A DNA stretch of 64,000 nt from Pseudoscleropodium purum (Eukaryota > Streptophyta > Bryopsida > Hypnales > Brachytheciaceae). The stretch's first letter is position 1. Every line of letters starts with the position of its first letter. The stretch lies in contig OZ017798.1 in NCBI GenBank assembly GCA_963969395.1, forward strand, positions 22,870,173-22,934,172, written 5' to 3'. The notes beneath the pieces are model-generated. The model was not told the origin of the DNA. It saw only the letters and a list, made by a program, of their open reading frames with translations, and searched no databases. Both the position numbers and the translations under genes were made by a program. Shown piece after piece: positions 22,862-33,957 of the stretch.

Positions 22862-23600
22862 TTATTCGGAATCTGAATCGGACTCAAATTGTTGACCGCT
22901 GCCTCTTCTTTGTACTCCAGTGAACGGACCATCTTCGTAGTTTCCATGATATCCACTTGGTGCACCTCCTTGTCCATAATTTGAACCTCCAAAAGTGGGA
23001 GGAAGAACCGGAGTAGTAGGCTCTGATCCTCTTTCATTTGAGGCCCCGTAATAAGAGGCCCTATGATGCCCATATGAATCACTTCTAGTTGATCTCGGAT
23101 AGTATTGAGCGCTTCCGTGAAGAGAGCAACTATACTGCGGGGTTACATGGCTTCCTCCACTACCTTCGGAGCCCACTTGAGTGGGCGTCGTATAATATGA
23201 ACTAGATTCAGTAGACCTACCATAGTGCGTGTTGCCATAGCTACCTGTTCCATCTAAAGAGCCAATTTCAGGGGGAGTGCCATAACGAGAACCAACTACA
23301 CTTGAACCACCATAATGCGTGGATCTATAGCTCCCTCTTCCACTTTCATATCTATTTTGAGGATCGTAACCAGAGTATGAACCACCTCTTCCTTGTTCAG
23401 ATTCTCGCGTTCCATGTTCATGTCCGTAGGACCCACCATACCTATCTTGCCGTCCACGATCTTGAAGGCTTCTGCGTGTTGCCTCTTGCATTTGTTGTTC
23501 GAATTCAATTCGTTCTCGTTCTTCTGCCCGCTCGTGCCTAACTCCAAATGTGACAGGCGTTTGCATATCATCATCATCATCGTCATCTGTCCACGCATCT
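22862..23600 (-). pseudogene. Acidic then Gly/Ser/Tyr-rich C-terminal segment (transposase-like tail)
   Basis: A frame of about 245 codons begins in a run of seven Asp residues just before MQTPVTFG, continues through a charged helix (ERERIEFEQQMQEATRRS) and ends in a long low-complexity Gly/Ser/Tyr region (GGSY, SYYT, YYGAS repeats) to ...SDSDSE. Asp-rich blocks near the C-terminus occur in some plant hAT-like transposases, but this is only a resemblance. The frame is offset from the zinc-finger frame upstream (23601-24131), so the two are separated by a frameshift or an unrecognised intron. The last third is duplicated at 33960-34351. Confidence 0.5.
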
Positions 23601-24131
23601 TCAACATCTCATAGAACAACTAAAGGTTGTTGTAGATAACCTCGATTGGACCACTCTGGCATGCAATCGCTTGCGCCCCTCCACTATGTATGATGTATCT
23701 ATAACGGCATCCGTGCGCATATAGTTCTCCACATTGTAACCTGTAGAGGTACGCCAATCCACGTCCTTGTGGAGTACAATCTCTATCCAAACCATTGCCA
23801 TAACATTATAATTCATTATATTTGGTTTGGCGCTTTTAATGCCAAGAACTCGATGCACTTGTGTGTATCGTTGTTTGAAGTGCTCACTTTGGCACGTAGA
23901 CATTTGTCCTTCCCAACGTGGCGCTTGGTGCTCTACATGTTCATGTCGCCAAAGTTTTTGAATGTGAGTCATTTTCACATACTTCTTGCACATTGAACAA
24001 TCCCACACTCTTGTTGGTTCTTCTTCCCATCCCGGTTCACCCACGCACAATAGATTGGCCCAAGCATCCCAATCGAACAATTGGGGTCTTCCCTTTCGAC
24101 TACTTTTTTTGGGTGTTCTATCTTTCGGCAT
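23601..24131 (-). pseudogene. BED-like zinc-finger N-terminal segment of a repeat-borne protein
   Basis: ATG at 24131 starts MPKDRTPKKSSRKGRPQLF, a basic region. A C-x2-C (DCSMC) follows, then a His cluster (HIQKLWRHEHVEH), resembling BED/C2H2 fingers found at the N-terminus of hAT-type transposases. It aligns with the start of the broken frame at 30733 (shared: YVKMxHIxKLW, RVL, NYxVxxMVxxE, DW). A TATA-like ATATATATAT at 24352-24361 lies between the ATG and the GC-rich block at 24280-24555. The frame ends at 23601 shortly before the Asp-rich tail, so a middle part seems to be missing compared with the 30733 copy. Function is likely nucleic-acid binding. Confidence 0.5.
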
Positions 24132-24279
24132 GATGAAGCCGAAGCAAACAGAATGAAACAATTAGAAAGCTTAAGAACCAAAATTTTGATTTAATTAATT
24201 AATTAAAATTTTACAAGTGTGAACTTTGTGAAAATTTGTAACAATGTCACAACAATCGTTCACTCAAAGCGGAAGGGGT

Positions 24280-24555
24280 GCGCAGAGCTTCCAAAGCACT
24301 GGTCCGCCCACTCCAAAAGAGAACGATTGGTCGGAATGAGCCGTCCGCCTCCCCATATATATATGCAGACACCTCAAGGCGGACGTCCAAATCATGCGAA
24401 CCACATCAGTCTGCGTGTCAATCGGACGGTCGTAACCGGACGGACGGCCGTATCGGGGCGGATAGGGCAGACGGGTATCGGGGCGGACAGAGGGACTCCA
24501 GATCGGGCAAACAGGGCGGACGGATATCGCGGCGGACAGGGCGGACGGCTCATCT
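24280..24555. repeat. GC-rich block upstream of zinc-finger cargo (block 4)
   Basis: Contains CGGACGG, GGGCGGAC and CGGATATC repeats in tandem-like order at 24420-24550. Its outer edge abuts TTAAACCCTAAACC, a telo-box-like motif. Confidence 0.65.
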
Positions 24556-24614
24556 TAAACCCTAAACCTAATAAAGCAAATTGTTCTTTTTTCAAAATCT
24601 CACGGTATAGATGT

Positions 24615-24835
24615 TTAACCCGTAAAGTTCTTTTCACTAAAAACACTTCAAAACTGCCAATAGTAGTGCAAATATCAAGTCCTAGAAGAAAAATACTTTG
24701 GGGCATATGTAACCATAGGATCTTGTAGTAAATTAGTTGGAAAAGATGTGGAAAAAATTTTAGACAAATCCACCATTTGGATTGTAAGATATTAGATATT
24801 GAATGTTTCATTTAAGGGGGCTACTCAATTATATC
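24615..24835. mobile_element. Partial TTAA-type MITE related to 15690-16621
   Basis: Starts TTAACCCGTAAAG and matches the complement of the right-hand 200 bp of the 924-bp MITE with moderate identity (shared AAAACTGCCA, ATAGGATCTTGTA, GATGTGGAAAA). Similarity fades at about 24835 and no second terminus was found, so it is truncated or diverged. Confidence 0.55.
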
Positions 24836-26984
24836 TATTAATGAACAATTGGTAGGCTAACAAACCTAACTTAGAATGTATTTTAATATTTGTTGCAATT
24901 GTTTTAGGAATATTATAACATAACACTATTATAATATTCTTATAAATGATATAGTATTAAATCATTTCAAAATCAACAACATTTGAACACAATCTGTCAA
25001 TCTTGTCTTCCATACTCCTTTAATGATATGTATATATATAAATATATATAAATATATATACATACATAAAATATATTAGATAAATCAACATGAACAAATC
25101 AATGATTATATATTTCATAGATCTATTCTTCATCAATCAAATAAGAATGCATGTGCAAATATAGACAAAGATGGTTTCTCCATTTGTTGCCAAAAAATAG
25201 ATAAACAAATAGAGAAAGATATGAAGTGAATGTTACTTGGAGAATTGGAAAGAAAGAAATTGAAGTACTCAATTGTATTTTATTAAATTGGAAAATTGCA
25301 TGTGGATGGCATGAATTAATCTTTATAGATGCTAAACTCATACGAGTTGCATTTCAACATTTATGATTTATGCAATTGATTGAATTGAAAGCTCTTGTAA
25401 TTACATTTTCAAATTTTCGATTCAATCATTCAAATTTGCAAGAGTGATTTATGATAGATTTATAACTTTAAATGTGAAAGCATTCAATGCCTTTATGCGT
25501 TTGTTCATCAATGTATTAATTTTAAATAAATAATATATATTTTTTATAACATATGCATAAACCATTGCATTAAAAAAAACAAAAAACTAAGAGCCAAGCC
25601 AAATAGGCTGGTCAAATGAAGAGAACAAAAGAATAAGATAACAAGAGCCCTATGAGACAAAAAGCAAAGGAAAATAAAGAAAATATCAAAAGGATTCAAA
25701 AGAAGGAACAAGATGCATTCTTGCAAGACCGTAGAATACATAATGATTTCAAAATCCAAACACAAATATATTTTCTATTTCAGTGAGAGCCAAAAATGAA
25801 CTACCTTGCTCTCAAAGATTGTACAATGTACACGTTATACAATATGAACATATAACAGAAAGAGTAGAAGACATTGTTTATCATGATTGAAAACTGAAAT
25901 GATTTTTTCTTTCTATGTAGAATATTTTATGAAATGTAACAATGTATTTAATTATCATAGTAATTGGTAGAAATCTTTGTGCAATACATAGAAACATTTC
26001 ATTCATGTGGAGTTTTTTCATTTATTTAGGATTAAAATTGAAGTATTATACTCTACAAAGTACAAACCAAAAACAATACCATATACCTAAGTTCAAAAGT
26101 TTGCAATTGTTTCGTGAATTCATTTTGAAAACTCAAACGAAGAAATATTTTATAATCAATATCTTGTTCATTTGAATCATTTCAAAAATTGAATTCCGAA
26201 TTCAATTCCTATTTATAATAGAAATTATGTTTGTCAATTTTTTAGACCTTTAAACAATGAACCCTCTTTTTTAAAATTAATATTTAAAAACATCTGAAAT
26301 AAGAATATTGGAATTACCCTTCAAAATAAATATAGCACATGTAATCATGTAAAAGTGTATAATGTATTCTACTCAACCAACTCAAGTAACGAATTTTTCT
26401 ATGTTTTTAAGGAAAAATATAGCCATACATGATTTGAAAGTTAAAATATTGATTCTTTTTCTTTGTTTTCAAATCTAATCAAAATTTCATTAAAAAATAT
26501 GAAAGACTCGATGTTCATTTGAAGATCGTGATGCACTTCTAATTAGAAATCACAACCTTTCATTAAATATCATGAGGTTGAAATCCATTAAACTGTTATT
26601 CTAATTATATATTGGGGCCTTTCTTTAAAATTTCATTTGCTTACAATGAAAAAGGAATTGATTATTTTTACAAAACATTTGATTTCCTAATGAACTTTAA
26701 AAAAATCCCCACCATCTTTAGATCTTCTCAAAACCTATTTAGAGGAATGATATCAGTAAATAATTCAAACATATTCAACTTAACCACATTCCCCTCATTC
26801 GTAAAACAATTTAGGGGAGAAAAGAAAAGGTTTAGGGTAATTAGGGTATAGGGTTTAGGGTTTACATTTAAAAAAAAAAAAAATGATAAATCAATTACAT
26901 TGATCCTCATTTAGCAGTGATTATTAGGCTGTTTTATTTTTGAAATGTTACCGCTCTTTTTGAGTAATAATGGGCTCATAGGAT
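24836..26984. other. AT-rich spacer with microsatellite and telomere-like motif
   Basis: No gene. An (AT)n-type microsatellite with TATATATAAATATAT units lies at 25027-25075. At 26829-26862 several degenerate TTTAGGG units occur, like plant telomere repeats but far too short to be an interstitial telomere. Otherwise featureless AT-rich DNA. Confidence 0.5.
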
Positions 26985-28219
26985 GCATCAATGGACAGCT
27001 GGGCGGATGCCGGCGGTGGTTAGTGTTTAAGTAGGGTGTCGCAGCACAGGGCAAGTCAATTCCCCATTATACTCACAAAAATCGCTCTAGAGTATAACTA
27101 AGTGACTCTAAAGATCGAACCCACGAGATCCTGTGAAGTATCTAGCTCTATTAAGCAGTTAAGCTCAGTCAGTATCCCAATCTTACTTTCCGGTCCTAGA
27201 TCTAGAACCAGAAATTCCACCACACCGGATAACTATAGACCAGATTATTCCTTCTTCCGGTCCTACTAACTATCCGGTCCGTACAAATACCCAAATCCCA
27301 GGATCTCACAACTTCCGATCCTAGAAATCCGTTCTGACCAATCCGGTCCGGATGGTCATCCTGTACCCGTAATCCTATCCGGTTTGGTTTTGCCTCTGTT
27401 TCACCATCAGAGGGGTCGCCGCTTAATTTTGAGAGTGGTAGGCCCACCACTCCTTCCGTGACTTATAGTGGCTGAAGACCCACTGTCCTACCTTCTAAAC
27501 TCCTAAGCTAATCTGGATCCGGTTTGGTCCTTCACAACAACCCAGATAGCAATCCGGGTCGTAGGTCACACAAAGACCCCACACTCGACCCTCTCGTACT
27601 ACAACGACCTTGATGCTACTTCCGATCCGTGCGAAGACAGGTGGTTACAAGTGCACCCGTCCGTTTCAACATCAACTAAAGTTTTTCCGTTACCCATACG
27701 GGTGGTGAGACCTCACAGGAGATCGGACACTCAACCGGATTTCCCACCCGGGAGTTCTAGCGCAGCTAAGGAATCCCTCCCTACCCGCCTAGCCTAACAA
27801 CGGCTTTCTCACCCGGAATCTCAAACTCTAGAAGTGCTGAGGAACTAAGTTCACTCCCAACTCTTCGATACCTACTCACATGCACCTAGGATCGGAGAAT
27901 AAACACCAAGGGGAGAAATCACTTGCAAACCAACTCGTACTATCCTAACTCCACATCATACAATCTTGTCGCGCTGGAGAGAGACACACAATGAGGAGAA
28001 AAGAAAGGTACAACAAAATTTGCAAAATGGACAACTCCCAGTTCCCATCTCAAGAACCGATTTATATACAAAGGGTGAAAACCCTAAAAGCACAAAAAGG
28101 AGCGGAAAACCCGTGGGGGTCCGCCGCCATCCTAATCTAACTTCCGGTCTAACCTAATACTGTTGAGCCGGATCCGGATCTGGATCCGCTCCTACTCCTA
28201 ACTGAAATTAAAATCCTAT

Positions 28220-29878
28220 CTACCCTACAACTCGAGATCCTATCGTCGGGCTTCCGACCTCCGGGACTAGCTCCTCGAAAACTTCACTCAAATTCCGGAC
28301 CCGTTCCCCCTCCGCAGGATTCGGTCCGGGTGGAGACTCCAGGTCGATGGTGATATCCGGTCTCGTGCCCGGAGTCCCAGTCCGTGCAGACTCCTTGGAC
28401 TCAGGAGTCCAATCCTTCCTGTCCTTCGCCATAGTTGCATCCGGAAAGAGGTTCGGTAGTGAGATATCTGAAAGGTGAATACCTTTTTCGCACGTCGCTC
28501 CAGTCAGCTTCCGGCTACTTTCCTCGATCCGGTCCGCAGCCTTCCGCCCCTCCACCATTGCCGTCTCCACCTGCTCGGCGAAGTCCGCGAGAATCCGGAC
28601 CATCCGGGAACCGGATAGTTTCTTCTCTTCGTGGATCTTCTCGTCGAAGAGCTTCGCCTTGGCAGCTGCCGTTCCGGTCTCTCCCAGGACCGCCTTAATT
28701 TGCTCGGCTATCTTCCGAGTCTCTTCCGCCATCTCCCGAGCGGCCGTCACGTCTTCCTGATAGGCAAAAAGTGTTGCCTTCAGTTTATCTACCTCCTCCT
28801 GTAACCGGCGGATCTCGGCTTCCTGCTTCCGGGTCTCTTCCGGATTCGTGATGCATTGCGCCACTTGTTCCGTCAATTTGCTGTCCGGTGCAGCACCCAC
28901 CAACTTGCCGATCGCCTCAAGCGTCCTGTGCTTGACCTCCCAATCCGCCCTGATGTTGTAGAGGACGTTGATCAGACCGTTGAACGGATCTTGCATATCC
29001 GGATCTCCCCCGGAATTGGTCTTCTCGGCTTCCGGTTTCTCCTCCGGGGCCGGTTTGTCTTGACCGGGAGGCGTCCCGCGCTTGTGTGGAGGCGTCAGCT
29101 TTTGTCGCTTGATCGGCGGCATCGGCTCCTCCTCTTCCTCGCTCGACTCCCGGTCTGACCCGGAATCGGATTCCGCCTCGTCATCCGTCTCCGACTCCCC
29201 ATACTTCAGGAGCACTTCCTGTGTCTTCCACGCCCTCTCCTCCGTATCGGTGAGGACTTGGTTCTCCCGATAGAGGTGGAAGAGATAAGGGCACACTGGA
29301 GTGGCCCTTTTCTTCCCAACCCTACTAACGAGCTGGGCCACGAGATCGGAAATGATCCGTGCCCAATCCACTTTCCGAGTACCACTAAAGGCACCGAAAA
29401 TGGTGTTGCCGAGGGTGATCGTCACCCTGGTCGGCTTTTCCGGGTGAAGAACCGGAACTAGGAATTGCAGGAGCCGACGGTGTTGGTCATCCAAGCAATC
29501 CTCGACCACGTATCCGTCCTTCGGGTTGACGGCTCCCTTGAACTTCCTTCGGACAAACTCATCCTTCCGGCTCGCCATTCCCAAACCTCCTGCCCGGAAA
29601 CCGTAAACCATTCTCCACATTCCCTCGTTCCAGCTGACGGGAGTTCCTCTCACGGTGTTGTCAAACTGGTTGGACAACTTTCCGAGGAGCTCCTTGACCA
29701 TTCTCTCCTCCCTAAATCTCCAGGGTTTCTCGGCAAACCCTACGCAACCCATGGATTTGAGATCATCCATGAGTTCAGACTTTTCCGGCTCTGTGGAGGG
29801 AATAACCGGAATGACTTTCCGGAGCTTCACCTCGCCTCCAGAGGGACTCGCTTGTCTCGACCTACGTAGCTGAGGCAT
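28220..29878 (-). CDS. Plant transposon-associated protein with coiled coil, 552 aa
   Basis: Carried by the 3.3-kb TG...CA element. The N-terminal region (about 50-215) resembles the putative plant transposon protein domain found in many plant repeat ORFs (VSWNEGMWRMVYGF, VTITLGNTIFGAF, PYLFHLYRENQVLT). An acidic Asp/Glu/Ser stretch (about 230-260) and a Pro/Lys-rich stretch follow, then a long heptad-rich helix with many Glu/Lys/Ala (about 345-480) that probably forms a coiled coil. The true ATG is at 29878 (MPQLRRSR); the frame runs two codons further but from a GTG. A TATA box lies at 30053-30060. No stop or frameshift interrupts it, so this insertion looks recent. Its role in mobility is unknown. 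Confidence 0.7.
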   Translation of the reverse strand: MPQLRRSRQASPSGGEVKLRKVIPVIPSTEPEKSELMDDLKSMGCVGFAEKPWRFREERMVKELLGKLSNQFDNTVRGTPVSWNEGMWRMVYGFRAGGLGMASRKDEFVRRKFKGAVNPKDGYVVEDCLDDQHRRLLQFLVPVLHPEKPTRVTITLGNTIFGAFSGTRKVDWARIISDLVAQLVSRVGKKRATPVCPYLFHLYRENQVLTDTEERAWKTQEVLLKYGESETDDEAESDSGSDRESSEEEEEPMPPIKRQKLTPPHKRGTPPGQDKPAPEEKPEAEKTNSGGDPDMQDPFNGLINVLYNIRADWEVKHRTLEAIGKLVGAAPDSKLTEQVAQCITNPEETRKQEAEIRRLQEEVDKLKATLFAYQEDVTAAREMAEETRKIAEQIKAVLGETGTAAAKAKLFDEKIHEEKKLSGSRMVRILADFAEQVETAMVEGRKAADRIEESSRKLTGATCEKGIHLSDISLPNLFPDATMAKDRKDWTPESKESARTGTPGTRPDITIDLESPPGPNPAEGERVRNLSEVFEELVPEVGSPTIGSRVVG

Positions 29879-30052
29879 TCCCACTCACATCTACCTCACT
29901 CTCTCCTAGCCGCACGTCCCGTTCCTCACTTCCTCTCTCCGATCTCAACCGGAATCAAAACGAACAGAACACAAACGTACAGACGACAAAAACTCAACCG
30001 CGCGCTCTCAAAGTCGAGTTTCTAAAAGGGGGTGCAACAGTGAAAGCTCCTC

Positions 30053-30060
30053 CTTATATA
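30053..30060 (-). promoter_or_regulatory. TATA box for the 552-aa ORF
   Basis: Reads TATATAAG on the minus strand, about 175 bp before the ATG at 29878 and about 275 bp inside the right end of the element. This suits a promoter within a terminal region. Confidence 0.55.
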
Positions 30061-30338
30061 GTCCCTGGACCCTCTCCGGTTTGTCATCATGAATCCGGAT
30101 TACCATCATAATCCGGTTCATCATCATCATCCGGTCCTAGACCTAATCCGTGTTGCATTCCGTTTCCATCGTTAGTTACTCCTGACCGGATTAGATCCAA
30201 GAAGCCCACTACTTCACGTTCCGTGCTAATTCTGAGTTTTCCTTCCCCACCTAATCGGATCCGGTTAGCTAATGACTAGTTTCTGTTCCTATTTGGGTGT
30301 ATACTAAGAAAATCAAAATTCTAAGCTGCGACATAGGG

Positions 30339-30525
30339 CGGTCGGCGTGTCCAAAATGCGGACAGCGTCGGAAGGCGGACAGTGCGGACGCGCCGGTCGG
30401 ACGGGGAGACTGGCGGACGGCACGTCCGTTGCCGAAGCAGACGTCGTCGGTCCGCGCGGCGGACGCAAGGTTCGGGGCCGCTTCGCGCGGTCCGGGGTAG
30501 GTCCGGCGGCAGACGGCTATAAGGG
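30339..30525. repeat. GC-rich block upstream of the long broken frame (block 5)
   Basis: Continues from 26985-27036 once the 3.3-kb insertion is removed. Rich in GGCGGAC, CGGACG and GTCCG. CTATAAGGGTGG at about 30518 is a TATA-like site roughly 215 bp before the ATG at 30733. Confidence 0.65.
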
Positions 30526-30732
30526 TGGAGTGACTTTCATTTCTTCTCACTTCAATTCTCCTTCGGTGCCAAGTTGGATGTGCTACTATTGCTTTGTGCG
30601 CTAGTTGCTCCTACGGGGTGTAGAGTTGGGGTCCTCTATCTTGTGTTACTGTGTTGCGGTTGATGCCATCACTTTTGACTATCACGTAAGATTTTTTTAT
30701 TCACTTCAATTGGTTATTGAATCCAATTGACA

Positions 30733-33700
30733 ATGATGAACGGCGAAGGTGATCGAAATATGGATGGGGTGACTTCGGGAAGCGAAGCGAAGAAAAAAAA
30801 CAAAGTGAAGGGGGCTACGCATGACCTTCGGCTTAACATTTTAAATGACCCTACAATTAAAGCAGAGAGCGGGTGGGAAGATGAAGATGCGGAGTATTGG
30901 ACATAAAAAATGTGCAGGACCTATGTTAAAATGTACCACATTGACAAGTTGTGGCCTCAGGAGTCGCACAAGAGTCATACACGGGATTTTTGTTGTAAAC
31001 CATGAACTTGCAACAACAAACATTTTGTCCATCGATTTGTAGAGGTGTGACGTGTTCTATTCGGAAACAAGCCCAGAAGCAAAGGCTATATTAATTATAG
31101 TGTGGCGTGTATGGTTTACGCGGAACTTATATTAGAGCGCAAGATCGATTGGAGCAAGTTTCCGACAACAACAACTTGCCCACTTCTACTTGAAGCCAAT
31201 CAAAAGCACATTCCTGACTTGTACAATTCAGAGGGAGAAACAGAAAAAGTATTAAAAAATACTATTGAGGTGAAAACGGATGGTGTGGAGAAAGCCTCAA
31301 ATGTTGAAGAATTACGGTCTGTACAATCTCCAACAAAAGCAATCAATGAAAGCTCTTCGAAAAATGTGGGGAAAGATGTGAAGAAAGATGTAGAAGCGCA
31401 AGAGGGTGAAGTCTTTTCCACAGCTCCAACGCGTTTGACCTTTACACCAAATGTTGCAGCACAAACGCAAACGGAGTTTGTAAACAAAGGCAAAGTTTGC
31501 ACAGAACGCGGGGAAACTTCAAGAAGTAAAGTAGACGAAGTCTTGGCGGAGAAAGTGGCAAAGGCTAATGCTACAATTGATAGTCTGATAGCCAACAATT
31601 GTTTTGATAGTTTGGTCTACAAATCTCCGCCTGTGCATCAAGGCGTTGAATCTAATCCAACGTTAAGTTTAGAAGACAAAGTACATACGCCTCGTGGACA
31701 AGGCGTGACGATTGATAATATATCCTTATTATGGAGTTCCGAGCGTAAAAGGCGGGCGGAAGAGTTTCCGTTTACAGCGGCATTGCCAAGTCCTCTACAT
31801 CGAACCTTGTAAGACATGTCCAATCCAAAACAATTGGAAAATCTTTTGAAGCTCTCGGTTCAATTTGCTAACCTTCATGAAGAAATAGGCGGATCGTCTA
31901 ACCCCGATGATGGTGCTACTACTGTTCCAATGAGTCCACTTGCAGATCCAAAGAATGTTGCACATATACTTGATACAACTTTCAAGATGACGATGTGAGC
32001 TGAATTTTTATCGGAAGTTGCTCCGACTTTTATGAATTTGGCCAAGGAGTTTTTTTTAATAGCACCAGAGATGTTGAAAGGTGCTATAGCATTTTAGAAT
32101 CTCACGAAGACTTTCGGATCACTTTTCAAAGAAAGAAATGTTCACATACTACAATTACTGGAATATGAAAAGAAAATTGCTGACCTTGAAGGAGTGGAAG
32201 CAAGGTACAAAGTGTTGGAATTGAAATTAAAGACTTCGGAGAGTGAGGTTGAACATTTAAATCAACAATCATCGAGGCAAATGGAGGATTTGATGAAGAT
32301 GCGTAAACGGATTGCAGAATTGCAAGGGACCTCCAAGAATCCGAGTGAGGTTGCAATCTCACCAGTGATTGTACTTGGAGACAGTCAAGAGACTCAAGAG
32401 AGTGAAGATAAGCTCTCTCTTCCTTTTGATAAGGCCGAAGCAAGCGACAACCCTGCCATTGTGAATGTGCAAGAAAGTCACGATATGAGCATGTTAAAAG
32501 CGACACAACAACCATCAATGGAAAAGTTTTCATCCGTTTACGTGAATGCGGAGACGCAAACGGAGAGTTGTGACTTTGAAGAGTTGAAGCATAAATTGGA
32601 GGAGGCAATTGAAGCAAAAGGAATCGTTGAATCCAAGTTGAATTGATTGCAATTGTCCTTGGATTTGAAGAAGTTTATGCCATCTAGCGGCTTGGAGTCT
32701 CGATGGTTAGCATGGGTACAAAGACTCCAAGACAGACCCTCTGTAGTATCTCGAGCAATGGCAGGTCTTCAAACATTGGCAATGGAGTCGAATGGAAATT
32801 GCGATGCCATTCAAAGCTCTTTGAGTTGATTCAAAACTATGTTTGACCAACATCCTTCTAAGGGATATATGGAGATCATATGTTGGGGAGACATGGATGC
32901 CATGTTTGAGCGGTTAAACCACACAAAGAAGGACCAAACTCCACCCATCAATTGGGCCTTAGAAGTAGAAGAAGGATGGGTCCCTTACAACACACTTTCA
33001 GCACACATCAATGTGAAAGACAAGCGAGTGGTGCATGCTTGTGATCCAGCCTCTCCAATCTTGGATGGTTGTTGTAGCCTTTGCCAAGGCCTCTTCGGAT
33101 TGGAAGGTGCGGTTACCATGGGCCAATGTCGCCACACTTTCCATGTCACTTGCATTGTGAAAGCATCACTCATTCGTTCGGTGTGTGCCGAGTGTCGTAG
33201 TCCATTGAGTGCTAGGTTCTACGAAATGTTTGGTATCTTGGAAGCTATGTCTGTAGGCCACGAGTACAATCGTTGGAATCTTCCTCTTGATTAAGCGCCG
33301 TACAAATTTCAAAATTATCAACATTGGGGGAAGCCAATTCGGTGGAATGCAAATGAACAGAGGCATGATTTGAACAAGGAATCTGAGCAACCATTGGATT
33401 TGGATGTGTGGATGACTCACAATAGAGAGGTGGAATTGCGGGCTCGAGGAATCGTAGATGACGTGACCCGTGAAATGTTTTGTCGCAACATGGAGGGACA
33501 TTGGAGTTTGTAACACGAAAAGTTCTTTCGTTTTTCAGATAAAAAAGTGGAGAGAGGACCAAAAGACAGTTGGGTGGAGGTGAACCATGGAAAATAGTTC
33601 GATGAGCAGTATAAGGCATACGACCACACCTTCGTAGGTAGGGCCCTTCTATTGTTGAAGTTGGAAGAGGCTGCAAAAGTTCATGCTGTCTACGATACAA

Positions 33701-33957
33701 ATGGACTAACAAGCACAGAACATTCATCTGTAGATGTGGCAACAGCATTTGATAGGATCATTGGCGATATTATAGGGCATTGGAAGGCTTTCCTATTGGA
33801 TGGAGACTACCTCACAATATGGCAAGGGAAAGGAGATGATGAAGTTGTTCAAGCGATGGTAGATCGTGTGGAGAGCAACTTAAGAACTTTGAAGGCAGAC
33901 AAAGTCGATTTATCACCAACAAGAAAACAAAAAGGAAGCGTGAAGAGGAATAGGTAG
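30733..33957 (+). pseudogene. Repeat-borne zinc-finger/coiled-coil/RING-like protein, one frame with 11 internal stops
   Basis: A single reading frame of 1,075 codons runs from ATG 30733 to TAG 33955 with no frameshift but 11 internal stops, near 30903, 31001, 31047, 31810, 31996, 32095, 32644, 32827, 33292, 33511 and 33595. Sequence between stops reads continuously as protein. Order: basic N-terminus; a segment matching the BED-like finger of 23601-24131, with a stop at the first Cys position; Lys/Glu/Ser-rich low complexity (31200-31800); coiled coil (about 32110-32350); a RING-type C-x2-C...C-x-H-x2-H/C...C-x2-C cluster (about 33080-33205) flanked by conserved-looking Trp/Glu residues; and the C-terminal block also found at 19491-19862. 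RING domains often act as ubiquitin ligases, so a captured ligase is possible, but this copy cannot make the full protein. Confidence 0.75.

Larger units (their letters stand above)
19870..23250 (-). repeat. Kinase repeat module, minus-strand copy (left arm of inverted pair)
   Basis: Homologous over its length to plus-strand 33948-35163 plus 42247-44426. The order on the minus strand is Gly/Ser/Tyr-rich C-terminus, about 550 bp of non-coding sequence, a GC-rich block, the kinase-like frame, AT-rich tail and a GC-rich terminal block ending GTGTCAACCCTG at 19870. The terminus read outward-in, CAGGGTTGACAC, resembles hAT-type ends, and ATAGAAAG (19862-19869) is a candidate 8-bp duplication. The opposite terminus was not identified. 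Confidence 0.75.
27037..30333 (-). mobile_element. 3.3-kb TG...CA element with 5-bp target duplication, carrying one ORF
   Basis: The ends are TGTCGCAGC (27037) and GCTGCGACA (ending 30333), an exact 9-bp inverted pair. TAGGG occurs on both sides (27032-27036 and 30334-30338). Removing the element rejoins a GC-rich block (26985-27036 with 30339 onward). TG...CA ends plus a 5-bp duplication are typical of an LTR, but no internal second LTR copy was seen, so it could be a very long solo LTR or a DNA transposon with short inverted repeats. It contains a minus-strand promoter and the 552-aa ORF at 28220-29878. The non-coding part is dense in ATCCGGAT/GGTCC words. Confidence 0.75.

Noticed and set aside
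26829..26862. Interstitial telomere array
   Set aside because: Only a few degenerate TTTAGGG units, too short and irregular to be a telomere remnant.
27037..30333. A complete LTR retrotransposon with two LTRs
   Set aside because: The terminal sequence TGTCGCAGC appears only once in each orientation and no direct internal repeat was seen, so two LTRs cannot be supported.
31200..32617. Long minus-strand frames opposite the broken zinc-finger/RING frame
   Set aside because: Shadows. The plus-strand frame has domain structure and matches related copies.
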